A stretch of DNA of 64,000 bases, taken from contig NZ_FXUA01000001.1 in NCBI RefSeq assembly GCF_900182815.1, positions 248,001 through 312,000 on the forward strand, written 5' to 3'. The stretch comes from Algoriphagus winogradskyi (lineage in GTDB: Bacteria > Bacteroidota > Bacteroidia > Cytophagales > Cyclobacteriaceae). The notes under the pieces were generated by a model that saw nothing but the letters and a program-made list of their open reading frames with translations, did not search any database and had not been told where the DNA came from. Positions 27,623 through 36,401 of this stretch are shown here, piece by piece. The stretch's first letter is position 1; each line of letters begins with the position of its first letter. Both the position numbers and the translations under genes were made by a program.

Positions 27623-28549
27623 ATGAAGAAAATTATTATCTACGGAATCGTTTTCCTAGCATCCCTTAATTTCACTCTTGCACAGAACCCAACAGAGATC
27701 CCTTTGGATCAAGCTTGGAAAGATAAAATCACAGATTTAGCACCTGAAAAAGCCAATTTCCCTTTCAAAAAGAAAAAGAAAATCTTGGTGTTTTCGCTTC
27801 ATACAGGCTTTTGGCACTGGGTAAACCCACATACTGCTGCAATGATTGAAATCCTCGGTGACAAAAGTGGCGCCTTTGATGTGACTACAAGTACTGACAT
27901 CGCTATGATGGAAAAAGACAAGTTGAAAGAATTTGATGCTGTCGTATTTGATAACACTAACTCTAAGCCTCAGTACAGAAATCTATTTGTTGATGTATTC
28001 AGCGAAGATGCATCGATGGATAGCGTAGCCGTATGGAAAAAAGCAAACGAGCTGGAGAATAACATCATCCAATACGTGAAAAAAGGAGGCGGAATTCTCG
28101 TTGTACATGGAGGAAATACCATGTTAAATAACTCCATGGAGTTTTCAAAACTAACCGGAGGCAGCTTCGATTATCATACAAAGCAGCAGGCATTCCAGGT
28201 AAGAATTGAAGATCCTTCTCACCCATTGACTAAGTCCCTTCCAGCTGAAGGATATAACCATGTGGATGAGCCATACTTCTACAAAGGCGCTTATGATGAC
28301 TTGGATTTCCATCCGCTGACCTATTTCAACAACGCTGAAATCGAAGGTCAAAGAAAAGGTCAGGAGAAAACTTCCGGTAAAACTTATGTTTCTTGGATCA
28401 GAAAAGACGGTAAAGGTAGAGCAATGTATATCTCAACTTCTCACAATGCGCAAAGCTTTGAAAATTCTGCTATTCTTGCCTATTTCCTAGACGCACTTCA
28501 GTATGTAGCTGGAGATGTGAAAGTAGATGAAACGCCGATAGGTAAGTAA
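27623..28549 (+). CDS. ThuA-domain exported protein
   Basis: 308 aa with a signal peptide (IYGIVFLASLNFTLAQ). The ThuA (trehalose-utilisation) domain, a class I glutamine-amidotransferase-like fold, occupies residues 55-295: ILVFSLHTGFWHWVNPHTAA, KKGGGILVVHGGNTML and RAMYISTSHNAQSFENS. ThuA proteins accompany sugar dehydrogenases in disaccharide catabolism through 3-keto intermediates in rhizobia. Here the gene is divergent from the PmoA/Gfo-Idh operon, with an 80-bp shared upstream region, so common regulation is likely. The exact reaction is not known. Confidence 0.88.
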   Translation: MKKIIIYGIVFLASLNFTLAQNPTEIPLDQAWKDKITDLAPEKANFPFKKKKKILVFSLHTGFWHWVNPHTAAMIEILGDKSGAFDVTTSTDIAMMEKDKLKEFDAVVFDNTNSKPQYRNLFVDVFSEDASMDSVAVWKKANELENNIIQYVKKGGGILVVHGGNTMLNNSMEFSKLTGGSFDYHTKQQAFQVRIEDPSHPLTKSLPAEGYNHVDEPYFYKGAYDDLDFHPLTYFNNAEIEGQRKGQEKTSGKTYVSWIRKDGKGRAMYISTSHNAQSFENSAILAYFLDALQYVAGDVKVDETPIGK

Positions 28550-28572
28550 GCAGTATTCTGTATTCAGTTTTC

Positions 28573-28622
28573 AAAAAGCAGTGGACCAAATCTCACAGTA
28601 GATTAAATTCACTGCTTTTTTT
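28573..28622 (+). terminator. Terminator with long loop after the ThuA gene
   Basis: AAAAAGCAGTG at 28573-28583 pairs with CACTGCTTTTT at 28610-28620 and is followed by further T residues. The loop of about 26 nt is unusually long. Confidence 0.6.
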
Positions 28623-28637
28623 CTAATTTTTAAATCA

Positions 28638-29819
28638 ATGATTAAAAGACTTTTTTTAGCTACCATTATACTGGCAGTTGCTGCATTTTTCTATAGCAAA
28701 TATGTTAGGAATGTACCTGTGGTTATTCCCTTTGAAGTAATTAGAAATTCTATCCTTTTTAAGGTAGAAATTGAAAGAGAAACATACACTTTTTTGTTTG
28801 ACACAGGAGCGCCAACTGTAATTTCCCCAAAAATTAAAGAAAAATTAAATATAAAAGGCACTGGTAGCCAATACGTTGTCGATTTTTATGGTAACAGTTC
28901 AATTGTCATTAAAACCATTATACCAGAGCTAAAATTATCCACCATAATTTCTAAAAATGTCGAGGTGAGCGTAACTACTCTACCTCAAAACTTTATATTC
29001 TGTGATATTCAACTTGACGGGATTGTGGGCCTGGAATTTTTCAAAGGAAAAGTAGTGAAAATAGATTTGGCAAATAAAGAGTTAACTGTTTCTAGTGACT
29101 ATTCATATTTAAATGAAAACTTTGGTAGCCCTGTAAAGCTAACTTTTTATAACGGATCAAAGCGACCTCATATACCAATTACCTATTCTGATTCAACAAA
29201 AATAGTTACCGCACTTTTCGATACTGGAGCAATAAACGATCTATTAAGAATTGATAAAAATTCATTTTTAAAAATGATAGAAGATAGCACATTAGATAAT
29301 AAGTCAATAAAAGACACCTTGATAATCAATCAAGGATATGGAGCTTTCGGGAAGCAAAGAGACACTATAAACTACAGATTCCGTTTACCTGACCTAGGTG
29401 TAGCCACCTTAAACATAACAAACGTTTTGGTTGATACTTACGACAATAATAAATCCATTATTGGCCCAAAAATTTTAGCTAAAGCAATAGTAGTTCTTGA
29501 TTTGGTGAAGAATGATTTTTATATAAAACCATACGATAACTCCGTTTTGGATTATAGTTTTCGTTTGGATTTCCAGTTCCATGAATACAAAGTCACTCAA
29601 GTACCAGACTCATCGAAAGCCTTTCAAGCAGGTGTGAGGTTAGGCCACGTTTTGAAGAAAGTGAATAATCTTAAACTGGATTCTTTATCAAAATGTGATC
29701 AACTAAAAATAGATTGGGAAGAATTCTATTTACAAAAAAACATTGAGTTTGTATTCCAATCTGACTCTGGAGAAGTAATCTATAATTACGAAGCGCAAGA
29801 ACCTACTTCAGGTTTGTAA
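28638..29819 (+). CDS. Retropepsin-like aspartyl protease with PDZ domain, membrane-anchored
   Basis: 393 aa. One N-terminal membrane anchor (LFLATIILAVAAFFYS) is followed by two retropepsin-like lobes, each with a catalytic triad: FDTGAP (Asp55) and FDTGAI (Asp195). DGIVGLEFFKGK (127-138) is the usual flap-side motif of lobe 1. The C-terminal 85 residues form a PDZ-like domain (DSSKAFQAGVRLGHVLKKVN). A single chain with two DTG lobes could make a complete active site without dimerising. Proteins of this layout are common in Bacteroidota; the substrate is unknown. Preceded by the ThuA terminator, so transcribed on its own. Confidence 0.82.
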   Translation: MIKRLFLATIILAVAAFFYSKYVRNVPVVIPFEVIRNSILFKVEIERETYTFLFDTGAPTVISPKIKEKLNIKGTGSQYVVDFYGNSSIVIKTIIPELKLSTIISKNVEVSVTTLPQNFIFCDIQLDGIVGLEFFKGKVVKIDLANKELTVSSDYSYLNENFGSPVKLTFYNGSKRPHIPITYSDSTKIVTALFDTGAINDLLRIDKNSFLKMIEDSTLDNKSIKDTLIINQGYGAFGKQRDTINYRFRLPDLGVATLNITNVLVDTYDNNKSIIGPKILAKAIVVLDLVKNDFYIKPYDNSVLDYSFRLDFQFHEYKVTQVPDSSKAFQAGVRLGHVLKKVNNLKLDSLSKCDQLKIDWEEFYLQKNIEFVFQSDSGEVIYNYEAQEPTSGL

Positions 29820-29876
29820 CTAATCACCTACCCTAATTCACGAAATCTGAAGTCAACTATCCGAAATCGAAAATCT

Positions 29877-30218
29877 CTAGGCTTTTTTCACAAACTCACT
29901 TTTCAGTGCCATAGAGCCAAATCCATCAATCTTACAGTCAATATTGTGATCACCCTCTACTAAGCGAATACTCTTTACTTTTGTACCTGCTTTTATTGGT
30001 TTGGGAGCCCCTTTTACTGGAAGGTCTTTTATTATCGTCACAGAATCTCCGTCTGCTAAAATAGCTCCATTCGAATCTTTGACTACTAATCCTTCCTCAA
30101 CTTCTTCTTCAACTTCACCGTGAGTCCATTCAAAACTGCACTCTGGGCAGATCAACTTTTCATCCAATTCATAGCCATACGGCGAATTGCAGGCTGGGCA
30201 AGGAGGTATATTTTCCAT
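29877..30218 (-). CDS. PhnA/YjdM-like zinc-ribbon protein
   Basis: 113 aa from the ATG at 30218 (a TTG six codons upstream is less likely). The N-terminal zinc ribbon has two CxxC knuckles, CPACNS and CPECSF, and the C-terminal [20 protein letters not shown] region plus [15 protein letters not shown] matches the PhnA/YjdM family. Despite the name alkylphosphonate-utilisation protein, the role of this family is not established and no phosphonate genes are nearby. Cytoplasmic, single gene. Confidence 0.9.
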   Translation of the reverse strand: MENIPPCPACNSPYGYELDEKLICPECSFEWTHGEVEEEVEEGLVVKDSNGAILADGDSVTIIKDLPVKGAPKPIKAGTKVKSIRLVEGDHNIDCKIDGFGSMALKSEFVKKA

Positions 30219-30309
30219 GGCGCGAAGATAAAACAAATTTCCAACAGGGGATATACGTCCTCAAACCTGGTTCCCGCCACCTACCAATCAAAATACTTCT
30301 GCAGCGACT

Positions 30310-31560
30310 TCAATAAACTGGAGTAAAGCTATGTACGACCGCCTCCGCTGCAATTCGCCCAGAAGCCATGGCTGCATTGATTGAGCCATTCAATAGGTAA
30401 TCTCCAGCTAAAAATACGTGATCAGAAATCTTAGCTTCGGTAAATGGAATAGTGCCTTTCATATCTTCTACTGTAGGAATTGCATAATCGATATAATATG
30501 CCTTCACAAACTTGAAATATTCCGCACTAATTCTAGAAATAGACTCCAACTCTGCCTGAACTGCTTTGATCAACTCCTTCTCTTTCAGGTCAGAATCCAA
30601 AATTGAAACAGAAAGCAAAGCTCTACCATTAGTAGAATAAGCTGATGAAACATCACTCATGAACACCATATTATTAATCAGGTGATTTTCCCCAGGAATC
30701 AAGCCCAACATAGCTCTATTCATAAATGATTTATGAAGTGAAAAATACAAGGTAATCACCGACCTTGAAGGAGCAAATTGCCCCTCCATCTGCCTCATGA
30801 ACTTATCTGGCTGAGTGGCTACTATAACTCTATCGGCTTCTATCGTTTCACCATTTTCTAATTGGATATTTTGCCCAAGGACGTCCGTTACTTTGGTATT
30901 AAACCTGAATATTGTCTTAGTCAATTGATTTTTGAGCATATTAGGAACCTCAATCATACCTTTTTCCGGTATCCCACCTAGTCCTTGAGAAAACATTTTA
31001 AAGACAAACTCAAACATTCTGGAGGAGGTTTCTAGGTCCTTTTCCAAAAATATCCCTCTAAAAAAAGGCTTGAAAAAGTTAGAAATTATTTGATCCGTAA
31101 ACCCATAGTCAATCAAGTATTCATGGGTAGTGATAGAGGGTTCATTAAAAATATCTTCAATCGATTTATTTTTAAGCATTTGAGTAAGATTAAACATCTT
31201 AACCTTATCCAAAAAGCTACCAACGTGAGAAAAAGCCATACTAACCACCTTGAGTGGATTACGTAAAGGGTCGGAAATAATAAACGTCTCATTTTCTCCA
31301 AATACAACCGCTCCTGGTTCAAAATATTTCAAATTCAATTTTGACAGATCAAGGTACCTTTTCACTTCAGGATAAGCCGTAAGCAACACCTGAAAACCGT
31401 GATCTAAAAGAAAACCGTCAACTAAATCTGTTTTCACCCTACCTCCTACGCTATCACTTCCTTCCAATATAATTGGTGAAAATCCAGCTTTTTCGAGTTC
31501 AATTGCAGCGACTAAACCTGCAACACCTGCACCAATTATGTATATATTTTGATCTTTCAT
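30310..31560 (-). CDS. NAD(P)/FAD-dependent oxidoreductase, amine oxidase / phytoene desaturase-like
   Basis: 416 aa flavoprotein. The dinucleotide-binding motif IYIIGAGVAGLVAAIELEKA is at residues 6-25, the second FAD motif GGRVKTD at about 44-50, and the C-terminal FAD motif FLAGDYLLNGSINAAMASGR at about 383-402. This is the pattern of the amine oxidase/protoporphyrinogen oxidase/carotenoid desaturase superfamily. The substrate cannot be read from the sequence, and no carotenoid genes are adjacent. Single gene on the minus strand. Confidence 0.88.
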   Translation of the reverse strand: MKDQNIYIIGAGVAGLVAAIELEKAGFSPIILEGSDSVGGRVKTDLVDGFLLDHGFQVLLTAYPEVKRYLDLSKLNLKYFEPGAVVFGENETFIISDPLRNPLKVVSMAFSHVGSFLDKVKMFNLTQMLKNKSIEDIFNEPSITTHEYLIDYGFTDQIISNFFKPFFRGIFLEKDLETSSRMFEFVFKMFSQGLGGIPEKGMIEVPNMLKNQLTKTIFRFNTKVTDVLGQNIQLENGETIEADRVIVATQPDKFMRQMEGQFAPSRSVITLYFSLHKSFMNRAMLGLIPGENHLINNMVFMSDVSSAYSTNGRALLSVSILDSDLKEKELIKAVQAELESISRISAEYFKFVKAYYIDYAIPTVEDMKGTIPFTEAKISDHVFLAGDYLLNGSINAAMASGRIAAEAVVHSFTPVY

Positions 31561-32442
31561 CTATGGGATTTCTTTGTAAAAACTTACACAAACAGCTTTT
31601 GGTAAGGATATAAATTTTAACCAGTTCAAGTAGGCATTGTTTGGAAACAGCAGTAATTAACTTACATCTTGTCATCTCCGAAATAAAGCTAATCTAAAAT
31701 TCAACATTTATTTTGCCGACTTTTTGAACCTGAAAATTGAACTAAATCCCACCAATAGAAAGCTTCTTTCGTTCAAAAACACTCTTTTGACCAACTCAAA
31801 TGTAATATCCACCACGCAGGACTGGTTTTTAGCTAAACAGAGCATGCTTTCATCACTAGATAAATTATGAATCCGTAGCACTATCAATTAGCAGTTTGTC
31901 ATACAACTTCTCTAAATAGCTAAGCTTTTACCTTTAGCTATTAAAAAAATCTACCGCCTATAAAGCAGACTCACGCTACGATTAAAAAGCAGACAATCTT
32001 ATCAGCATACAGCGAATAAGTAAAGCAGTGAGTAATAACATTTCACTTTCCACCGGAAATAATTTCCTTTGCATCCTAATCAGTATAAAATCAGATTGAG
32101 AAATTAGGAACTGCTTATACTATTCGGCAAATGGAAGGGGAATTTTTATTAGCCGATCAAGGTAACTGGACGCTTGATATTGACTTTGAGCACATTGAGG
32201 AACCTCTTCGACATTCTAACACACTGGACAGAATCTTTGGTGCCAATTCCCATGAATTATTCATCCGCTTCACAGCTATTATTATCATCGGAAAAAATGA
32301 TAGTACTCAAACTATTAATTTTTGAAAAATGGTATTTCTGAATACTTTAAATCAATTTTGATCCCAAAATAAAAATTAACTTCATTATTTAGAGCGGTAA
32401 AATATCAAGCCACCGAAGATTTATGGCCTTTGATTAAGTATC
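31561..32442. other. Gene-poor region of about 880 bp
   Basis: No convincing gene. A 64-codon plus-strand ORF at 32131-32325 has no recognisable domain or good start region and is not called. The region holds a perfect 9-bp inverted repeat (AATAGCTAA at 31915, TTAGCTATT at 31934, loop 10) and a small GGAAAT-A-ATTTCC palindrome near 32056. It must contain the promoters of the divergent FAD-oxidoreductase and PAS-protein genes. No tRNA or other RNA gene is apparent by eye. Confidence 0.5.
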
Positions 32443-33264
32443 ATGAAAAAAGTGAATAAATTCTCCATTAATCAGCCTTGGGCCATCACGATCATTTACA
32501 TGATAGTTGGGGTCAATTGGATATTTTTTAGTGATATTCTGATAAACAGCATTTTTAGTGACGACATTCAGGAAATGTCAAGATTCCAGATGATAAAAGG
32601 GGTTCTTTATGTTTTGCTTACTGGGTTACTTCTTTACTATTTAATCAAAAGACTATACGATCAAATCAGTGCCGGGAAACGGGAATTAGAGTTACTTTTC
32701 ACCAACCCAAATCTGGGAATTTTCAAAGTAGATGAAATGGGTAAATTCACCTATATCAGCCCAAATATTTTGCAGATTATTGGTTATTCAGATCAGGAGG
32801 TCATAGGAAAAAGTGTAATTGATTTTACTCCCGAAGAACACCTGGATCAAGACCTCGAAAAGATGCTAGAAATCAAAGAAAACAATCCTGATCGCGGGTT
32901 TATAATTAATAAGTACCTCAAAGACAAAAAAGGAAATACTGCAATAATTAAGGTCTATGGAATTGTACTGAAAGACAAAAAAAACAACAAAACCAGTTAC
33001 TTGGCAGCCTTTCAAAATATCACAGAGCAGGAGAGATTTTTACGATCACTTGAATCCAAAAACAAAAAGCTCCAGGAATTAGCCTCTGATCAATCGCATT
33101 TAGTTAGGGCCCCATTAGCCAGGATCCTTGGAATTATTGAATTAACCCAAGAAGTGAACCTTAATCCTGCTGAGAAGAACGAGTTGATAAGGCATCTCAA
33201 GTCGTCCGGAGAAGAGTTAGACAAAGCATTAAAAGATATTTCTCGCAAAATGATTTCGAATTAG
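32443..33264 (+). CDS. PAS-domain membrane sensor with histidine-kinase DHp helix but no ATPase domain
   Basis: 273 aa. Two N-terminal membrane helices (about 13-37 and 52-68) precede a PAS domain (80-195, NPNLGIFKVDEMGKFTYISP; AFQNITEQERF). The last 75 residues form a dimerisation/phosphoacceptor-like helix pair with an H-box SHLVRAPLARILGI (His219). The chain then stops (ISRKMISN) without an HATPase domain, and none is found in the next 80 bp in any frame. It may be a phosphotransfer or signalling partner that depends on another kinase, or a degenerate kinase. The nearest kinases are the 39963 and 41948 genes. Confidence 0.8.
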   Translation: MKKVNKFSINQPWAITIIYMIVGVNWIFFSDILINSIFSDDIQEMSRFQMIKGVLYVLLTGLLLYYLIKRLYDQISAGKRELELLFTNPNLGIFKVDEMGKFTYISPNILQIIGYSDQEVIGKSVIDFTPEEHLDQDLEKMLEIKENNPDRGFIINKYLKDKKGNTAIIKVYGIVLKDKKNNKTSYLAAFQNITEQERFLRSLESKNKKLQELASDQSHLVRAPLARILGIIELTQEVNLNPAEKNELIRHLKSSGEELDKALKDISRKMISN

Positions 33265-33361
33265 CAAACTACTCAGTATCAAATAGATTGAAACTTAAAT
33301 ATATTGTTCATCGTAGATTTGAAGCAAACATCGACAAATATTTTTATTGAATTCAAAAACT

Positions 33362-33739
33362 ATGAAAAATCTATTTTTATACATTTTACTCAGTGTAGCT
33401 TCTATCATCCCAGCACTTTCTCAGGTTACAAATCCAAAGAAATACGATTTCAAATTGACGCTACCATCTTATGATAACCTTCAGAGATTGGAAGTTTTGA
33501 AAGACACGGTGTTTTTTGAAGGATCTACACAAAATAAAAAATTCGAAAGTTTTGAGGGGTTTCCAGGCTACATAGATAAAAACAACAAGCTTCTTTATAG
33601 CCAAGATGAAAATATAGTAGTCATAAATCCTGCTCCTTTTTATTCTTTGCGAATAATAACGCCTAGTGGCAATTACCCTATTCAGATCTATAAACCTGAT
33701 TCTACGAAGAATTATACGCTCCTAATAAAAGATTTCTAA
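33362..33739 (+). CDS. Small exported protein of unknown function
   Basis: 125 aa from the ATG at 33362, which starts the signal peptide (KNLFLYILLSVASIIPALSQ). The mature part of about 100 residues is beta-rich and polar (YDFKLTLPSYDNLQRLEVLK, FYSLRIITPSGNYPIQIYK) and ends YTLLIKDF. No family or motif is recognised. It follows the PAS protein by about 100 bp on the same strand and may share its transcript. Confidence 0.6.
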   Translation: MKNLFLYILLSVASIIPALSQVTNPKKYDFKLTLPSYDNLQRLEVLKDTVFFEGSTQNKKFESFEGFPGYIDKNNKLLYSQDENIVVINPAPFYSLRIITPSGNYPIQIYKPDSTKNYTLLIKDF

Positions 33740-33817
33740 AACTTACTAGTTAAATCGAGACGGATCACATTAGGTAGCCTCACTGAGACTGCATACTGCG
33801 ACTGAAAACTTCCTTAT

Positions 33818-34249
33818 TTATTCTTTCCAGCTTCTATTAGCCTTTTTTTCAGCCTGATTTTTTTTGGCTTTAAGTCGCTTTTCTATTGCTCCTTTTTTAG
33901 GCTTAGTTGCCTTTCTTACTCGTTTCTTGAAAAATGCTTTTCGCAATAAATCTTCAAACTTTCTAATTACTAGCTCTTTGTTTTGAATCTGTGACCGCTT
34001 TTCCTGAGACTGTAGTTGCAAGACACCTTCCTGATCAGTTTTGGTTCGCAATTTCTCTAATAACATTGCTTTTTCTTCGACACTTAACTGGCTGGAATTA
34101 GGGATATCAAATTTCAATTGAACTTTGGTTTCGACTTTATTCACATTTTGCCCTCCAGCACCACCGCTTCTCGAGGTAATAAACTGAAGTTCATTCAGGA
34201 AATATCCCCCTTTTATTCTAACCTCTATATTTTTCTCACCGTGTTCCAT
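33818..34249 (-). CDS. arfB: Alternative ribosome-rescue peptidyl-tRNA hydrolase ArfB
   Basis: 143 aa. The class I release-factor-like domain carries the catalytic GGQ in SRSGGAGGQNVNKVETKV (26-43), and the C-terminal tail is a long basic extension (KKRVRKATKPKKGAIEKRLK onwards) that in ArfB enters the empty mRNA channel of stalled ribosomes. It hydrolyses peptidyl-tRNA on non-stop ribosomes. No anticodon-recognition domain is present, which separates it from RF1/RF2. Length and layout are standard. Confidence 0.94.
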   Translation of the reverse strand: MEHGEKNIEVRIKGGYFLNELQFITSRSGGAGGQNVNKVETKVQLKFDIPNSSQLSVEEKAMLLEKLRTKTDQEGVLQLQSQEKRSQIQNKELVIRKFEDLLRKAFFKKRVRKATKPKKGAIEKRLKAKKNQAEKKANRSWKE

Positions 34250-34393
34250 TACTTCCCATTTAATCAGCGGGTATATTTAAATTAGTATTTGACCAATCAG
34301 CCCGAAAATAAAATTAGGTGTAAACTTTTAAGCAGAAAAGAGAAAGTAAATACTAATTTGAAGTCCAACATGACACTGAAACCCAAAAATTAC

Positions 34394-35422
34394 ATGAAAA
34401 ATAGAAGAGAATTTCTAATAAAATCTGCTCTAGGAGTTGGTGGGCTTGCTTTAGCTCCATCTTGGCTACAAGGTGCTCCAGCTATAATTAAGTCATTTAA
34501 CAAGCCTAACTCTTTGATCAATGGTGTTCAAGTGGGTTGCATCACTTACTCATTCCGATCCATGCCTGATCAAAGTGCCGAAGCTACCCTAAAATATGTG
34601 GTGGATTCAGGTCTTTCTGCAATAGAACTCATGGGAGACCCTGCTGAGTCCTTTGCCGGGAAACCAGTAAATAATGTGAATATGCGGGATTTGAATCCAC
34701 TTAGAAACAAGCAAAGGAAGGGTGAAGAACTCACAGCAGAGGAGAAAGCAAAACTTGCTGATTTGAATGCACAAATAGAATCCTATTCGAAAGAAGTAGC
34801 AGAATGGAGAAGCAAAGTTGGCACAGCGCCGTTTGAGAAAATGCGAAAAATGTACAAGGATGCTGGGGTCAGTATCTATGCCTTTAAGCCAAGTGCCTTT
34901 GGAAGAAATGCTTCTGATGAAGAAATCGCATATGGGATGACAGCTGCAAAAGCTCTCGGTGCAACCCATGTCACCTTAGAGCACCCATCTAATGACGAAC
35001 ATACGCTTCGCTTAGGGAAATTAGGTGATAAATATAACATGTCCGTAGGCTACCATGGACATGAGCAGGAGACCTTTACTTTTTGGGATACAGCGTTAGC
35101 GCAAAGTAAAAGTAACGGTCTCAACCTAGATGCTGGGCATTACATCGCTGCAGGAAATACAGATCTCATCCCTCTAATCGAAAAGCAGCATAACCGCATC
35201 CTAAGCATGCACACAAAAGACAGAACAACCCCCGCAAATGGTAAAGGAAATTTACCTTGGGGTACGGGCGACACACCTATTCCGGAGCTCTTGAAACTCA
35301 TAGCAAAAAATAAATATAAGTTCCCGGCTACCATTGAGTTAGAGTATAAAATTCCTGAAGGATCTGACGCTGTAAAAGAAGTTCAGAGATGTGTAGAATT
35401 TTGTGAAAAAGCATTAACTTAA
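34394..35422 (+). CDS. Sugar phosphate isomerase/epimerase-like TIM barrel, Tat-exported
   Basis: 342 aa from the ATG at 34394, chosen because it begins a twin-arginine signal (MKNRREFLIKSALGVGG); an upstream TTG would add 35 unlikely residues. The AP-endonuclease-2-like TIM barrel follows, with metal-ligand segments VTLEHPSNDEH, YHGHEQETF, NLDAGHYIAAGNT, SMHTKDR and TIELEYK in the expected order. Exported members occur with Gfo/Idh/MocA and DUF1080 genes in Bacteroidota and are thought to act on keto-sugars or glycosides. Here the gene stands alone with a terminator. Substrate unknown. Confidence 0.88.
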   Translation: MKNRREFLIKSALGVGGLALAPSWLQGAPAIIKSFNKPNSLINGVQVGCITYSFRSMPDQSAEATLKYVVDSGLSAIELMGDPAESFAGKPVNNVNMRDLNPLRNKQRKGEELTAEEKAKLADLNAQIESYSKEVAEWRSKVGTAPFEKMRKMYKDAGVSIYAFKPSAFGRNASDEEIAYGMTAAKALGATHVTLEHPSNDEHTLRLGKLGDKYNMSVGYHGHEQETFTFWDTALAQSKSNGLNLDAGHYIAAGNTDLIPLIEKQHNRILSMHTKDRTTPANGKGNLPWGTGDTPIPELLKLIAKNKYKFPATIELEYKIPEGSDAVKEVQRCVEFCEKALT

Positions 35423-35466
35423 CCTAGCGAATATATTTTCCATACTCGGTTTTTAAACTACTTTTT

Positions 35467-35496
35467 AAAGCGGCGGTAATAATAACCGCCGCTTTT
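35467..35496 (+). terminator. Rho-independent terminator after the isomerase-like gene
   Basis: AAAGCGGCGGT-AATAATA-ACCGCCGCTTT forms a perfect 11-bp GC-rich stem followed by T residues. Confidence 0.88.
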
Positions 35497-35676
35497 TGTA
35501 TGCCTAAGCTAGTCTAAGTAAGAAGGGATTTAATCCCGCTTGAATACACAGACATCTTATACCAAATAGTCCTGATGATTTATCCTAAATAAGATTGAAT
35601 TGGGTTTATTATAGCGTACTTACCAAAAGCTCATTTTGATACTCAACGTGCTTGGCTAAAATTAAAGTAGTGCATC

Positions 35677-36294
35677 ATGGACGAGGAAGAAATTCTAGAG
35701 CGAAATCAATTCGAAGAGTTGATTCAAGGGCTTATAGAGCATAAATATGGCTGTAGTGATGAATTCATATCCCCTAATACTGTCAAAGGACTTAGAAAGG
35801 AAATTCAACGCTTATCCGAATCAGGAAAATTAAAGCTTGCCGGAGTTGGCAATGCATTCGATATTAAGCAAAGCAAGGAAATAAGAGGTGATAAAATTAA
35901 CTGGATTCAAGAAAACAGCACTAATCCTTTTGAGGTCATTTACTTAAAGAAAGTGGGCAAATTCATCGAGCACTTAAATAAGACCTGCTTTACTTCCATC
36001 AAAAGCTTTGAAAGTCACTATTCAAATTATGAAAAAAGGAGTTTCTACACACGTCATTTGGACCAGTTCAAAAGTGAGAAGGGTAGAAAATTTTCAATCA
36101 TCGTTTACTTAAATACGGAATGGAATGAGAATGATGGGGGAATGCTTTCCCTGTATCCTGATAAAGGAGTGCCACAAAACATTTCCCCCATTGGAGGTAG
36201 GATCGTCTTTTTCCGCAGCGATGAAATGGAGCATGAAGTGCATCCTTCCTTTACTAAAGAAAGAAAAAGTATAGCCGCGTGGTTTAAGAATTGA
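35677..36294 (+). CDS. 2-oxoglutarate/Fe(II)-dependent oxygenase (prolyl 4-hydroxylase-like)
   Basis: 205 aa. The C-terminal half is a double-stranded beta-helix with the iron ligands His127 and Asp129 (TRHLDQF) and His186 (EMEHEV), and the 2OG-binding Arg196 in KERKSIAAWF. The sequence GGRIVFFRSDEMEHEVHPS is typical of the bacterial P4H-like family, which hydroxylates protein or small-molecule substrates. The N-terminal 80 residues are helical and charged. Cytoplasmic, single gene, followed by a shared terminator with dps. Confidence 0.9.
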   Translation: MDEEEILERNQFEELIQGLIEHKYGCSDEFISPNTVKGLRKEIQRLSESGKLKLAGVGNAFDIKQSKEIRGDKINWIQENSTNPFEVIYLKKVGKFIEHLNKTCFTSIKSFESHYSNYEKRSFYTRHLDQFKSEKGRKFSIIVYLNTEWNENDGGMLSLYPDKGVPQNISPIGGRIVFFRSDEMEHEVHPSFTKERKSIAAWFKN

Positions 36295-36342
36295 ACCAAA
36301 AAAACCAGACTAATACTAGTCTTCCCAAAAATCTAAAGGCCT

Positions 36343-36374
36343 AAAAAAACCGCAACTCTTGCTGCGGTTTTTTT
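36343..36374. terminator. Bidirectional terminator between 2OG oxygenase and dps
   Basis: AAAAAAACCGCA-ACTCTTGC-TGCGGTTTTTTT is a 12-bp stem flanked by A and T runs. It serves both convergent genes. Confidence 0.88.
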
Positions 36375-36401
36375 ACTATTTAGGTTTATTATTCTTATGT
36401 C

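Noticed and set aside
29877..30218. PhnA-like gene as evidence of phosphonate metabolism
   Set aside because: The family name is historical; no phosphonate transport or lyase genes are present.
31915..31942. Inverted repeat AATAGCTAA / TTAGCTATT as a terminator
   Set aside because: The stem is AT-rich, followed on the plus strand by A residues rather than T, and no gene ends next to it.
32131..32325. 64-codon plus-strand ORF in the gene-poor region
   Set aside because: No recognisable domain, no signal peptide, poor start context, and codon use unlike its neighbours by eye. Not supported as a gene.
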